From assembly GCA_030248225.1 (NCBI GenBank), contig JASANE010028963.1, positions 62,001-126,000 on the forward strand: a DNA stretch of 64,000 nucleotides. Reading direction: 5' to 3'. Shown piece by piece: positions 20,931-33,700 of this stretch (position 1 is its first letter; each line of letters begins with the position of its first letter). A program made the position numbers and the translations under genes. The notes below the pieces were generated by a model. The model ran no database searches. It was not told the origin of the DNA and saw only the letters and a program-made list of their open reading frames with translations. The DNA comes from Trileptium ribeirensis. Taxonomy: Eukaryota; Nematoda; Enoplea; Enoplida; Thoracostomopsidae.

Positions 20931-21504
20931 ATACCATCTAGGACGGGTCAACCTAGTTTCTGAATGGTATCTAAATTACGGACATGTTCAAATTAGAGAC
21001 CACATCGCGGCAATACCATCTAGGACGGGTCAACCTAGCTTCTGAATGGTATCTAAATTACGGACATGTTCAAATTAGAGACCACATCGCGGCAATACCA
21101 TCTAGGACGGGTCAACCTAGTTTCTGAATGGTATCTAAATTAAGGACATGTTCAAATTAGAGACCACATCGCGGCAATACCATCTAAGACGGGTCAACCT
21201 AGCTTCTGAATGGTATCTAAATTACGGACATGTTCAAATTAGAGACCACATCGCGGCAATACCATCTAGGACGGGTCAACCTAGCTTCTGAATGGTATCT
21301 AAATTACGGACATGTTCAAATTAGAGACCACATCGCGGCAATACCATCTAGGTCGGGTCTACCTAGCTTCTGAATGGTATTTAAATTACGGACATGTTCA
21401 AATTAGAGACCACATCGCGGCAATACCATCTAGGACGGGTCAACCTAGTTTCTGAATGGTATCTAAATTACGGATATGTTCAAATTAGAGACCACATCGT
21501 GTTG
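20931..21504. repeat. Tandem array, 7 x 82 bp, hairpin-forming
   Basis: Seven head-to-tail units whose ATACCATCTAGG starts fall at 20931, 21013, 21095, 21177, 21259, 21341 and 21423: an exact 82-bp period. Units differ by only a few substitutions, so the array is young or homogenised. Each unit contains ATACCAT...ATGGTAT enclosing CTAGG...CCTAG, which can fold as a two-part stem with a 9-base loop and a 3'-side bulge. Located just downstream of the secreted-peptide gene. Confidence 0.95.
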
Positions 21505-21509
21505 TAAAA

Positions 21510-23375
21510 TATCAAACCGACCGCACCGGAAGACACAGCTTAACCCGATCAGACCCGACCATAATGGCTTTTACAGAGACCAGAAAATAACCCTATACAC
21601 TAGGTTGCGACAAATTAGAATTAGGACTCGTAATTAAGCTATGTGTGGATTCTCTGTCAATGTTTTATCGAACATTACCCAGACTGTTGGCGTGACCCAC
21701 ATGTTTTATAGCTGCTGATCCGTCCAGTATTTACCATTTTAACACAGGTAGCACAGTTCATTAATAAGTGCAGTTTAGCATAAACCAAACATTAGGGAAA
21801 CTTACCAGAACCCAATCCGACCAAAAACTAAGACAAATTGAAACTTCACAAGGACCGACTTCATTGCAACCCGACACAATTTAGATCTCCTCTAGTTCAA
21901 ATTCCATTTTGGTACCCCCTTCAACCACAATTTATAAAGATATCTAGTGTTTTGATAAACGCAATCACCGATGTCATGTATTTGTTTATTTACGATAAAA
22001 TACAATTCCTGACTTCGTATTGTTGGTCCTTATAAACAGTTCTGAGCGTTTTTCGGTCATGTCAGCTAAGTTTTCAAAATAAACTGTCAATTTCTTTTTG
22101 GAAAAACAAATCTTAGTACAGTTTTATATTACATAATGTACGGTTATTAAACAATTAAATTTAACATGTTAAAAAACAACCAAACTGTGTTTATAACGCT
22201 ATAAAAATACACTCAGCGTTGTACAAAACTCCAAACATTGGTAATGTGGATATAGAACGTTTTTTAAAACCTATTTTACAGTATTATTTATTGATTATTG
22301 TTTATTGATTCGTCCAGCCAAAACCATATTATCATTTGCAAAAGTATAAGGAGAAAACTCAGATAAGCGCGTAATCGTCTCTTCATCAGCAAACAATCAA
22401 CAAATGAAGCAAACGAATAGTGATATTGACGAACAAACCAACGAACAATACATTAGCCTGGGCTAAGGTAAACTTGTGTCTGTATATCACCCCTTAATCA
22501 CTGTAATACTAACTACCACTGACTCCACACATCGCAGGAGTTTCGAAGCCATTATCGAGATTGCGACAAATTATTTTTAAAGTACCATACTAACGCCACA
22601 TATGATTGCTGAGTTGTGATTTATATTTTTTTTATAAATCGGCCTTGCTTTTGATACTTTCCATTTTCGAGGAATGGTGCTGCTTTTTAGAGAAAACTGG
22701 AAAAAGTGTCATAAAGGATACGACATACATCAAGCTAATTTTCTTATAGAAAATTGCGGTATGACGTCAGGTCCAAAACTTGTCTTAGGAGATACAGAGT
22801 TTAGCGCATTTAAACAATCTTTTCTCAAATTTCAATATCAGCGATATATACCTCATTTTTCATTATATATCAAAATTTTCAGGTAGTTGAGCTGGTTTGA
22901 GGGCAAGTATGTTGTCACTATGTATATAAACAGACGCAAAATAATCATCTAATAAATGTCATTTTTCCAATCATCAGTTACTGTATCAGCACCGTGAAAT
23001 AACATCGGTAGTGAACTAATCGGAGAGAATTTGCATTTAACAAAGCTTCAAAACTGTCTTTCTTCTTTAGAATCGATTATCATGGATTCGTTAGCGTGAG
23101 CATATTTCCTTTTGAGAAGCCTAGAAACTGAAGCTACCTCAGACCATTGCAGCTTAATCAGTAGGTCTGCGTTTTTACTTCTTGTGCGAACTTTTTTGCA
23201 GAGAATAGGCTTTGTGCATATCAGTTGATTAAATCTCTTTGTAAACGCATACCATTGACAAAGGTACAAAATATTCGATACAATATTCTATATGATATTT
23301 AAAATGCCTCCTTTTGTCATATTTCCATTAACGCTTAGATTTCAATCAATATTATTTAAATAGTCTATAATTTAA
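21510..23375. other. AT-rich intergenic
   Basis: No gene supported. A 70-codon ATG frame at 22674-22886 has mildly protein-like composition but no family resemblance. AATAAA occurs near 22079. Confidence 0.35.
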
Positions 23376-23380
23376 TCATA

Positions 23381-24765
23381 GTTCGCAGGACTAAAATTTC
23401 CACTATATTTTACCGAGCGATTACATTTATTATTTGTGACCATGAACGGGCCAATTTTACCTGTCATCATAATTAGCGCGACTAAAATTTCTGCTATATT
23501 TTACCGAGCGATTACATTTATTATTTGTAACCATAAACGGGCCAATTTTATGTGTCATCATAATGCATCATTTACAATAAGATGCGTGCGCATGGTTCTA
23601 ATAATGTCACGCGTTCAAATGGGCTGGCGCATATGTCACACATACAGTGCAGCTCGACTATTAAAATTTTGAATAGCCTAGCTAGGCTATGCATTTGTCA
23701 TCGAGTATCGAGCCGGACTGTGGTTTTGTCACGAGGCGTTCAGCTGACCCCTATAACTTAAGCCAGAGACTATTTAGTCCACGAAGGTTACGTTTTACTA
23801 TACATATCTAAATAATGCCCTAAAAGCGGCATACAGCTTAAAATGTTAATTGTATATATTAAAACAAATATATAAGCGTAGAATTAGTGTGAAAATACTA
23901 CAGAACAAAATGCTAATACACTAAGCGTAATACTAAATAAATTTTTCAATTGACAGTTCAGCCAGACGGTCCGTTTGTCACGCAGAGCCTAGCTAAGCTC
24001 TCTGTTTGTCACATTAAGACTAGCTAAGCTATCAAAATGTACCATAGTAGTCTAGCTAAGATAAAGTTCACGCGAACTAGTTGAGTTGGACGCGTAACAT
24101 AATTTGGCCCTGCCGCACGCATCTTATCGTAAATGATGCATAATTAGCGCGACTAAAATTTCTGCTATATTTCACCGAGCGATTACATTTATTATTAGTG
24201 ACCAGGAACGGGCCAATTTTACCTGTCATCATAATTAGCGCGGCTAAAATTTCTGCTATATTTTACCGAGCGGTTACATTTATTATTTGTGACCAGGAAC
24301 GGGCCAATTTTAAGTGTCATCATAATTAGCGCGACTAAAATTTCTGCTATATTTTACCGAGTGATTACATTTATTATTTGTGACCATTAACGGGCCAATT
24401 TTACCAGTCATCACAATTAGCGCGACTAAAATTTCTGCTATATTTTCCCCAGCGATTACATTTATCATTTGTGACCAGGAACGGGCCAATTTTACCAGTC
24501 ATCACAATTAGCGCGACTAAAATTTCTGCTATATTTTACCGAGCGATTTACATTTATTATTTGTGACCATTAACGGGCCAACTTTACCTGTCATCATAAT
24601 CAGCGCGACTAAAATTTCTGCTATATTTTACCGAGCGACTACATTTATTATTTGTGACCAGGAAGGGGCCAATTTTACCTGTCATCATAATTAGCGCGAC
24701 TAAAATTTCTGCTATATTTTACCGAGCGATTATCTTTATTATTTGTGAGAACGAACGGACCAATT
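23381..24765. repeat. 91-bp satellite array interrupted by a MITE
   Basis: About ten units of 91 bp, each reading TTAGCGCGACTAAAATTTCT, a TATTTTACCGAGCGATTACA-like segment, TTATTTGTGACCA and ACGGGCCAATTTTA. After the insertion, unit starts fall at 24142, 24233, 24324, 24415, 24506, 24598 and 24689. Two units lie before it (about 23381-23563). The edges are more diverged than the centre. Non-coding. Confidence 0.93.
23564..24140 (+). mobile_element. MITE family B, complete, inside the 91-bp satellite
   Basis: A 577-bp element with ends TGCATCATTTAC and GTAAATGATGCA, flanked by TAA at 23561-23563 and 24141-24143. Neighbouring uninterrupted satellite units carry a single TAA at the same spot (CATCATAATTAGCGC), so they act as empty sites that confirm a 3-bp TAA duplication. 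Internally it has repeated (C)CTAGCTAAGCT words and no open frame. Confidence 0.92.
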
Positions 24766-24769
24766 TTAT

Positions 24770-25375
24770 CAAGAACATCAAAATGGTCAGACGTTCATAA
24801 AATTCAACTAAGCTTTAGCCAAATTTTAGTAAACTCAATTTTTAACAAACATTAGGTTTAGAATATTACCCGAAACATGAATTGGATTCGTGATGAGCTG
24901 CCTGAAGCCAAATCCCATTATTAGTGTATAAAAACTAAAAACGCTTGCATTTAAATTTGCTTCTGAATCATTCCATGAAATTGACGGATAATTAAAATGT
25001 ACAATAATTATACAAGGAATTTGAGATTTCTCAAAATGGCCTCATAAACAAGCAACAATTGATATTGTTAATTGTAGTTTATTTGAGCTGGAGAGTTTTA
25101 AACTAAAAACAATCTCAGCAAAGTATTCTTTTGTAGATAAAAAATCTACAGTTGTGAATTAAAAAAATTCGTCACAGATCGATTTTGCCTGCAATTCACG
25201 ATATTTAACAGACACAAGCAATAATACATCACCACCCAATCCTAAACGATGGGAATCACCCATACGAAATGAATTATGGGTAGATGAAAAAGTATATAAC
25301 AAATGATCATCAATACAAGGAGAGTTAATAGTGATAATTTAATTACTCCGAAATCACCTGTTTGAGGCTCATGTT
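24770..25375. other. AT-rich intergenic, nothing recognised
   Basis: No gene or repeat recognised. Confidence 0.35.
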
Positions 25376-25380
25376 TACAA

Positions 25381-26885
25381 TTACCTTAAATACAATTTTC
25401 CAAATAGTGCTACTATTTGTTGTTGTTGACGTCTACCTCGTGGCCGATGCCTTTGTCGGCAATGTTTTTCCATATGTCCTAGTAAACCGATTTTGGTTCT
25501 GACGACGAAACCACAAGTGGGACACTGAAAGCCACCGGTCGGTGACGGCGCGTCAACTCTTGCTCGAGCATTGGTACGCTTGTTCCAGTTTGGTTTGTCT
25601 AGCTGTTGCATGCTCTCGGCAGCAGACGGTACCTTTTTCCATTCAGTGCAATTCTTGAAAACTTTCTCCCAGACGTCTTCGTCAATGTTGCAAGAGGTAA
25701 GACTTGTACGAAAAATTGTCCGTGTAGAGTATCTTTATGAGCTTATAAGTCATTCAAGTTGCCCGTAAAGCATTTGCTTCAGAATACTCTCATTCTCCAT
25801 GCGCACTATGTTGCCACATAGTTATCGTAGTTAGTGTTTCATAACCATGTCTTCAGTGCCGGTGATTTTCGCTTGTTATAAAACGCGACTGTTTGCTGGG
25901 GATCCTCCACTTGATACCGCGTATTCTCCTACGACATCGTTTGTGAAAGGCGTCAAGTTGTTTAATGTGCTGTCTGTGCGCCGTCCAGGTCTCCGGTCTA
26001 ATGTCAATGATGGTATGACTGTCGCTTTGCAGACGCTGATCTTCGGTGTTGGTAAACAAGATGTGGCTACCAATCACACATTTTCATTCTTTGCCGAAAG
26101 ATGCGTTGGCTGCTCTTGGAGGCGATGCTGGATTTCTGTGTCCAAAATGACATATTTTAACAGAAAGCTGTCCCAGTATGGCAAACGATCGGTGACTTCA
26201 AGCGTGTTATTCATGAGAGTTCTAGGTACAGCTCGTTTGATCACTTTCGTTTTGGTGCAGTTAACATAGAGACCAAATTGTTTATAGGCATTGGTAAATA
26301 CATCGACAATATGCTGTCAATCTTCCTTTTTGTAGGCGCAAACTGCAGTTCAACAGTTGTGGGTTCTGGAAAATTTCGTTTTTGCGTGTGGCCTGTGCAT
26401 ATCGAGTAGTCGACCGTCAGTTCGTTAAGAAATGTGAATACTGGGAGACAGACTTTTGTACACAAATTCAAGCACTGCGGTCATGAAGTGTGAGAACAGT
26501 GTGGGAGCAATAACGCAACCTTGTTTTGTGTCGACCTATCTGACTCCAATGGGCTCTGTTGGCGTTCCTCCACCGATGAAGCTGTCAAGCCATCATGGGA
26601 AAGCCAAATTATTGAAATAAACCTTTGAGGACAATCGCAGTGTTCACGAATCGACCATAACGTTTCTCTGTTCAGAGTGTCAGACGCCTTTATTAGATAA
26701 AACATAGTTATATGAAAAGGGCTGCTTTGCCTATGGCACATTTCGCCTGTATCTCTCTAGCTGCGAAGAGTATGTCCGTTGTGTTACGCGCTGGCCCGGA
26801 ACCATACTGGGACTCATACTGGGATATCTTCGATCACGGTTTTGGTACTGGACAGAGGCTGGGGAACTTCTCAGCACATCCGTTC
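25381..26885 (-). pseudogene. RTE/CR1-related LINE, 3' half
   Basis: A minus-strand fragment of the same LINE family as 9330-12470, in broken frames. From 26885 downwards: RT motif NTTDILFAAREIQAKC, then IKASDTLNRETLWSI where the catalytic block is normally KAFDT(V/I)NR, the FISIIWLSHDGLTAS block, an RT thumb/connection piece, then RPETWTAHRQHIKQLDAFHK and RRIRGIKW near 25900-26000. Last comes the C-terminal C2H2 finger at 25430-25550, CPTCGFVVRTKIGLLGHMEKH, followed by a basic tail. It keeps the 3' end that the 9-12 kb copy lacks. Stops, frameshifts and the F-to-S change beside the catalytic Asp show that it is inactive. Confidence 0.85.
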
Positions 26886-26889
26886 TGTT

Positions 26890-27715
26890 AGGGATGCGAG
26901 GACCGGTTACACGGGAGAGGCTATATGTTTTTCCATCTCATAATGAAAGGTACTACCTCTACATAGCCCCGTGACCCTGGCTACTAATACACGATTCTGT
27001 GACGGCCTACAAATTTAACAGTGCACAATAGATACACGACATGCTGGAAAAATGTGGTATTAATTAAAGTGCAACACAAGTCGTATAAAGAACACATTTC
27101 CACTCAAGTAAAATCGACTCAGCTCAAGCTGTTGATCAACATATTTCATGGCAAACTGTTGAATATTGATTAAAAATTGTAAGGTACGGCTTTGGTCTTA
27201 AGCTATAACACATTGAAAAAATATGCAGTCATTACTAGAAAAAGTCACGTTAAGTTATAATCAGAAATGGACACTTCCACCTACATGCGTTTCTACGTTT
27301 CTTCCCAAATCTAGCGGACTTGATCAAATCTGCTTACATCGGCGCTTCTTTTGAAGATTCTTGGGCGATTTTCCAGGATCAACTAGGCTAATAAAAATAT
27401 AAAGACCGTCGTTTGTCTCATAGATATTATTATGGTAGAGATTATCATCATAACGTAATGAAAATTTTTGGAAACATTTCCAAACTTTATGGTACAAAAA
27501 GCCCTCAGCTGGTCCATTCCAGCCACCCTCACCCGCCCGATTTCTTACCGTTTCGAGCGAATGAACAACACTGTAAGCCACGACTGGAATTTCAAAAAAT
27601 CTACTATATTCTTCTTTGTATATATACGTCTTTCGAATTGATAGGACTTGATTCAATTTTAACTCGCTCACGCATGTGGTTGCTCTATGACAACAGAATA
27701 CGATACGAAAAAGTG
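26890..27715. other. Intergenic; one longer open frame not called
   Basis: A minus-strand open stretch at 27324-27671 extends upstream without an ATG, so it could only be an internal exon; it has no recognised family and no clear splice sites. Otherwise nothing. Confidence 0.3.
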
Positions 27716-27721
27716 TACTAA

Positions 27722-28135
27722 TGCAGCGTTTACATTATTAAGGCCCCCCATGTGAATGTTTTGTACACCCTGAGTGTCCCTTCCACCATCAATTATATGG
27801 TGTCTTGGACATCATGGTGTTTCTGATGGTATTTTCAGATAGTGTACATAGGCAGTGTAATGTCTGTAATAGCATGATGTTTATTAAAATTACTAAATTT
27901 TATATGATGCTGTTATATACACGCAATATATGATGGATTTTTGTATGGTGTCCTTGACACCGCCAGTAATAAACAATAGGTAGATTAAGACACTATAGCT
28001 ACGTCAATGGTGTCTTATAAAGCATCCTTTGCATTACATAGTGTAGGTATATGCCTTATACCGCTGGATGGTGTGGTCTAGACCATTGGGGGACAAAATT
28101 TTCACATGGGGGTCCTTTATAATGTAAACGCCGCA
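27722..28135. mobile_element. MITE family D, complete (PIF/Harbinger-like)
   Basis: A 414-bp element with ~45-bp terminal inverted repeats: left TGCAGCGTTTACATTATTAA, right (reverse complement) TGCGGCGTTTACATTATAAA, both continuing to CCCCCATGTGAA. Flanked by TAA at 27719-27721 and 28136-28138. The terminal TGC(A/G)...TTTAC resembles family B, consistent with one superfamily. No coding capacity. Confidence 0.85.
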
Positions 28136-28224
28136 TAACTCCGTTCCTTGCGTTCGACCGTCTATCGTTATCCACTGCTGTTTCGAGAAGCCTTAAAGAC
28201 CTGAGATATAAATTACGTCATAGC

Positions 28225-28305
28225 TGGTTACCGAGTGCAAATCTCACGCACACGACTCGGGTTCGATTCATATCGCCGGCAATAATTCCCCTACCGGTAC
28301 TCGAA
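28225..28305 (+). repeat. tRNA-derived SINE-like head
   Basis: Contains an A-box-like AGCTGGTTACCGAG and, ~35 bases on, a B-box-like GGGTTCGATTC, the spacing of a tRNA-type internal polymerase III promoter. The acceptor and T stems do not pair properly, so it is not a functional tRNA gene; it is more like the head of a decayed SINE. Confidence 0.4.
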
Positions 28306-28309
28306 ATAC

Positions 28310-30590
28310 AAACAAATTATTCATGAAATAACGGGTTAAACACTTATTCTTAATCGATCTACTGAATATGTGCATTTGGCTTTTTATAAACTGTCAACTT
28401 TATATTATTGAATTGCCAGTTTCTAACGAATTGCATTAAATATAACAAGCAACAAAAAAGCATGACCTATAAACACAAACTTAAATAAATATTATCTAAG
28501 GTGCAAAAATCTGTAACTAATCTTCAAAGTACCATTAAATCATGGGTAATTATTTGCTACAGGATGATAATTTTGCAACATACAGTGAAACAAAGGCTGA
28601 GAATTGACGCTACTGAAGAGTGTGACATTCTTTTATTACATATAGGCTATTCATAAATATGTGGGACGTAGGGGGCAAGCTCGGAATTGACTCCGAGGGA
28701 CCACTACTGATACTGTGGCATTTGTTAATGTCACATTCTTCATCAGTATCTTGTACTATCAATCACTCTTGGTAAATGATGTTACAAGTTGGAGAATCCG
28801 AAGTGGTTACACGACTAAACCACCAAAAAGGGATGTTGTCTTAGCGTATGTACTTAGGGTTGTTTTCAAGTATAATTTTATTCGTGGGAATATTAATTAG
28901 CAATCATATGTGCGACGACGGCTTGTCTAAATACATATATCTGAATAAATATTGGTTTAGCAAGAAGCGAAAGTGTAAAAAAATTTCGTTTTATGTGGTT
29001 AGCATTTACAAAAGATGTTGTGTTTATTATAATTTATAATAATTATATATTTACCAAAGATATAATTAGGTTTCGATGTATTTGCTATCATGCAAGAATT
29101 TTGTTGTAGTTTAACAAAACAAATGTAACTAAACTAGACGGTGTCAAATGTCAGCATTAGGGAGACGAGCCCAGAGTAGATGTACCTAACCTAATTTACT
29201 AAAGGAAAATATCTTAGGTCTCTGTTGGATTCAATTTCTCCCAATTTACATAAAATGTTAAATATTACAATTAGGTTTGGATGTATTTCGACCTATTTGC
29301 CATCATTAAGCGGGAATTTTGTTGTAATTATAATAATAACGCTGTTCTTTCCTATTATTCAGTTCTGCAGAAAATATACACGGATGATAGATTGTTGTAT
29401 TAAAACTCTGAATATGGCAAGAACTATGAAATAATAATGGAATTGGGAGAGGTTTTACTCAGATATATATAGGAAATACAATATTTTCTTCAATTCGATT
29501 GAGTGATCTAGTTTTAAAAGCATGAATCAATATTTCTCAGATGACTGTGATACAGGAATTATAATTCTAAAGCTATGTGTAACCGGCATATTCACATGTG
29601 CAGTGAAACAGAGGTCAGATATATTCACCTGCTACGCTGCTACATATGATAAGAGGGAAATTCCAAATTTCGGTCCAAAATTTTTGACAACCCGTAAAAA
29701 CTAAGCAGTAAATAACGTGCAGTTTGCTTCAGTGGTAGATGTATGCGGCATTGATGTATACATTGTGTGCCATATAAAATTTTATACAATATCTAAATTT
29801 GAGTATAATGGGTACAGTGTTACTATATTACAAACTGAAAAGATTTGGTTCCTCTGATTTTGCCCTAAATATCAGTTCTGACTCCTACACCGTAACTCTT
29901 TACCAACAAGCATTGCGTAAAACGATATATGTAGTATACTGCAGCATAAGTTCATATCCTCTGTGAAAGTGTCGGATGAAACGATCCATTTGTTCCCAAG
30001 TTACAAAAATGATCGCATCAAAAATTGAGTTAATTTGGCATAAAAAACAGGGCTGCTCAAAATCACCTTCTCAATACGTGGATTTACATACAAGCATGAA
30101 TGCATGAGTATGCTAACCCTTAACACATAAAACTAAAAAATAATTGGCCAAACCTGTTTATTCGTTTCCTGATTACTGTTGTTGAAATAAAGTATACTTT
30201 CACATGCAAACAAAAATTTGTTTATTAGATAAAGGTATTAGATAAAAATACAATTTATAGATCTCAAATCCAAAAAAAAACCCCCAAAAACCCAACCCCC
30301 CCACCCCCACCCACAGTCTTTGCATGTTGGCAATTGATAATAATTAACTTCAAAAAGTTCTGGTACTCCCGTTTAATTGACTTGCTATACAGCAGTAAAC
30401 GTACATACCACAGCCCAATTACCGACGGCCTGTCACTGCTCACCGACGGCTTTCACTTCAGTCAACGACAGAAATTTGTTCAACGGCCCACCATCATCGC
30501 CCGAGCGGCCAAAATTTACTGTAGCCTAACGATCGACTTTCGACTTACACCGCCGTCACCCAATATCAACGTCGATATTATAACATTGGG
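28310..30590. other. AT-rich intergenic
   Basis: No gene supported. A low-complexity A/C tract at about 30270-30316 is the only notable feature. Several 60-70 codon frames lack ATG starts or motifs. Confidence 0.35.
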
Positions 30591-30598
30591 CACACTAA

Positions 30599-30752
30599 TG
30601 CATTATTTACGATAAGATGCGTGCGCTAGGGCCAAATTATGTCACGGCCCACTCAACTAGTTCGGGAGAACTACAGCTTAGCTGAACTACTATGGTACAT
30701 TTTTATAGATTAGCTAGTCTTAATGTGACAAACCGGGAGGTTAACTAGGCAA
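30599..30752 (-). mobile_element. MITE family B, truncated copy
   Basis: One terminus, TGCATTATTTACGATAAG, preceded by TAA (30596-30598), then ~150 bp colinear with the 3098 element (CTCAACTAGTTCGGGAGAAC and TTAATGTGACAAAC). Similarity stops near 30752; the other end is missing. Confidence 0.75.
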
Positions 30753-30759
30753 CTTTACT

Positions 30760-33700
30760 ATGGTAGTGTTGGGCAATGGCCTTGAATATTGTCGGCCGGC
30801 CCATAAGCGACTGGTCGTAGGCTGAACGGGCGATGGTTATAACAGCCATTGAGCAATTACCAGCCTTCAGCTACTAGCCGGCTGAGGGCCAATGGCTTGT
30901 CATCTACATTTCTTAGTAGTTAGCGACCGCTAACATCGTCGTTCACTCGTTTTGGATTGTAGCCCAAGCGGTGTCGGATTATAAATTTCGCCATTCACTG
31001 TCGCTTTATCACTGCCATGTAAGCCTAAGTGAGACTCGCTGCGACAGTAATAATGAAAATGTTAAATGCTCATTTGATGTCAAACTCAGTGCAAATATAG
31101 TTGTAGTTTACTCGGTACAGTGTGAAACATATCGAAATTTGCCAAGTCTGTTACTAAAATGGGGACAGTGAAGCGAGCAGAGTTCACAATTAGGAAAAAT
31201 CAAGAAAATTTCTTTTTGTTATCTGTCGCTGTCACCGGTAAGTGATCTTTGAGGCATGGTTTCCGAAAAATTTTTTAATTGCAAAAGCGAGGACGATTTT
31301 CGTTTAAGTCAAACATCTTTCGGGCCAAAATATCAAAGGGTTACTGAGCACCAGTTTATTGCGCCCGCTTTCTCGGCCGCCGTTTGTTCCAATATGGTTC
31401 GTCGATTGTTTGCCAGAAATGACGAGTTTTATTTGGGCACATTATTGCGTGTTTTTACCTTAAGTGTCTGTTAGGTTACTAAGCTGGCCGGATAGCATGG
31501 TTTTGTTATCTAGGGCTAAACTTGATATATCATGCTTTTTCAAGAGGTTTCAAGGATTTACGGTCGACAAACTCGATTGCGAAAATGTAGTCTATTTTCG
31601 TTTGTTTGGGTATGAGTTACGTGCAGGGAAGCAAGGGTATGAGTTACGTGCAGGGAATATAGTGTTTTCTAAGTTTTCTGAGTAGAATGATTGGGTTATT
31701 TAAACTCCAACATGTATATTTTACGTTTTTAATAAATGTCAATGGGTTAAGGTTTAATGAACCCTAATTCGAGAATATACCCTGTTTTTCAGTAGTTCTG
31801 GACAAGACATTGAGAATAGTGCATATATAGGTTTTTCGGTATGCTGAATACGATGCTTTGGTCGTATAGAGAACCAGCACAAATATTTTATGCTTTCTCG
31901 GAGGTATTCACTGACTTTATTGTCAATGAATCTGAATTTCAAAATATAGTATCTGTCTCCATTTTCATTATGCATTTCCTACAGGGCTTCAAGAATGTTC
32001 TATATGTTTTTGCGACTGATACGGCGGTTTGGTTATCTAAAATCAGTACGAATACTTAATGCGTTTTCAGCTGTTTTCATTGGGTTAAGGTAAATAAGGT
32101 TTCAAGGTATTAATGGGTTCAAGGTTTCCAAAAAAATTTAGGTGGTTTATACATAAAATACAGCCTGTTACATGTGTTTGCACAAAATAACTTATAAACG
32201 AAACCACACACGCTTCGTTTGACCCTCGCATGCGAGATACTAGAATTACATAATTAAGCATAACTAAATTTGGCATTGATATTTCAAAAGAGCAACACAC
32301 TTCTATAAAAGCACAGTTATAAAAATTCTCAAGCATAAACATTGTTCACTTACAAATTTCTATCGTCGTTCGTGGTTTAGATAGTTTGGCGCTGCTTGGG
32401 AATGGCGTCTGTTGCGAATTCGTACGTCGTTCCAGTCGGCCAGCCGTTGTTCAACACTTTCCCATAGATGCAATGAACAATGAACATTACATTGGAAACA
32501 ATAGACGTCCAGTTATAGTGAATAATTGTAGGTTTACCCATAAATTGTCCAAACTACGCGATTTTGACATATTTTTTATTATTATGAAGATATTGGAATT
32601 ATGTCGGTAAATAGCAATTAATCGTCCTCACTATGGCAATTCTGACTATCTGATTCCGTTTATAACTTAGTATGTATTTGTCGAAGTTGCAGAATACGAA
32701 AGTCAAAAGTCAATACATGTTTTATTTAAAGCAAAAATATGATATTTGTTTAGCATATATGGGTTCTTCAAACGCCTTGAACGGAAAGTGGCACCGAACT
32801 ATATCAGCTGCCATATATTAATCTACATAACTTTTCGTTCTCGAAAGTATGCGTTGCAGCAATAATGTACTGCTGTTTAACGCGATTAAATCTAAGCTTC
32901 GTTTTAATTTGAAAAAACGGATTCTAAAACAACTTGGAAACACAAAAGTCACATTTCGATAGTTACGTTTTTAATAAAAATAGAACTACGGGTAGATATA
33001 CCAATGAATCGAAAGGGCCCAAACATCGCGGCTTTCTGTTCAACTTGTTCTGTTAGAAGTACTTCATAGGAGGTTAGCCTTCTAAGAGACGAGCCCCTTT
33101 ATGCCCTATATATTTGACTATGATTTGTAATAGGACAAACTACGGCAACAAGTGATGTGTGAAATTTTTTCGTTAAATTTTGAAATCAAAAATTTCCAAA
33201 ATATGTGACTTGTGACTGATTGGCTTAAATAAGATTCGTCAAAAGCTTGAACGATGTTAACAAGTTTAAATTCACGAAAAATGGAAAAAAGATGGTTTCA
33301 AAATTGAAAAAAATTAGCTGTAATTATCAAAAATTTCGAGTAAATGGTTGATCGTGTGGACATTGTTTAATAGCGATTACTTCATATAAAAACAGCTATC
33401 TTTAGGGCTGAAAACGTACAAGTATTTTTTGCCTAATGTTGTTACAAGCATGAGAATTATGTTAAGAGAATGAGCACCTTTTTTAGCGAAGCAATGCATA
33501 TATCTTGATTATAAGTAAAAATCAAGATTTATACACTAACATGGATACCCTAAATATATATTTTATTTTGATTTATTTATAAAATTGCGTGTAAGTTTTA
33601 TATGCATAGGTAATATAGAATGCTGAGTCATCCATTAATATTGAAACTTTTATTTCGGGAAACATTGATTTTTGGAAGAAAACTTTTTACTGTTCGTATT

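Noticed and set aside
20931..21504. CRISPR array or hammerhead ribozyme repeat
   Set aside because: The whole 82-bp unit repeats without unique spacers, and the CTGANGA and GAAA core of a hammerhead is absent.
22674..22886. 70-codon ATG frame (NWKKCHKGYDIHQANFLIENC)
   Set aside because: No signal peptide, no recognisable motif, no promoter; indistinguishable from a chance frame.
27324..27671. 115-codon minus-strand open frame, among the longest outside transposons
   Set aside because: It starts at GTG and is open further upstream without an ATG; no family resemblance and no convincing splice sites.
28225..28305. True tRNA gene
   Set aside because: The T-arm and acceptor stem do not pair, although A- and B-box words are present.
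28715..28900. Frame with a hydrophobic start and SGYTTKPPKR, recalling the G-Y-x-P peptide motif
   Set aside because: The frame begins at GTG with no ATG in place, the motif spacing does not match, and there is no promoter-like context.
31159..31243. Possible first exon ending at a perfect GTAAGT donor
   Set aside because: Only 26 codons, and no acceptor with a continuing coding exon could be found downstream.
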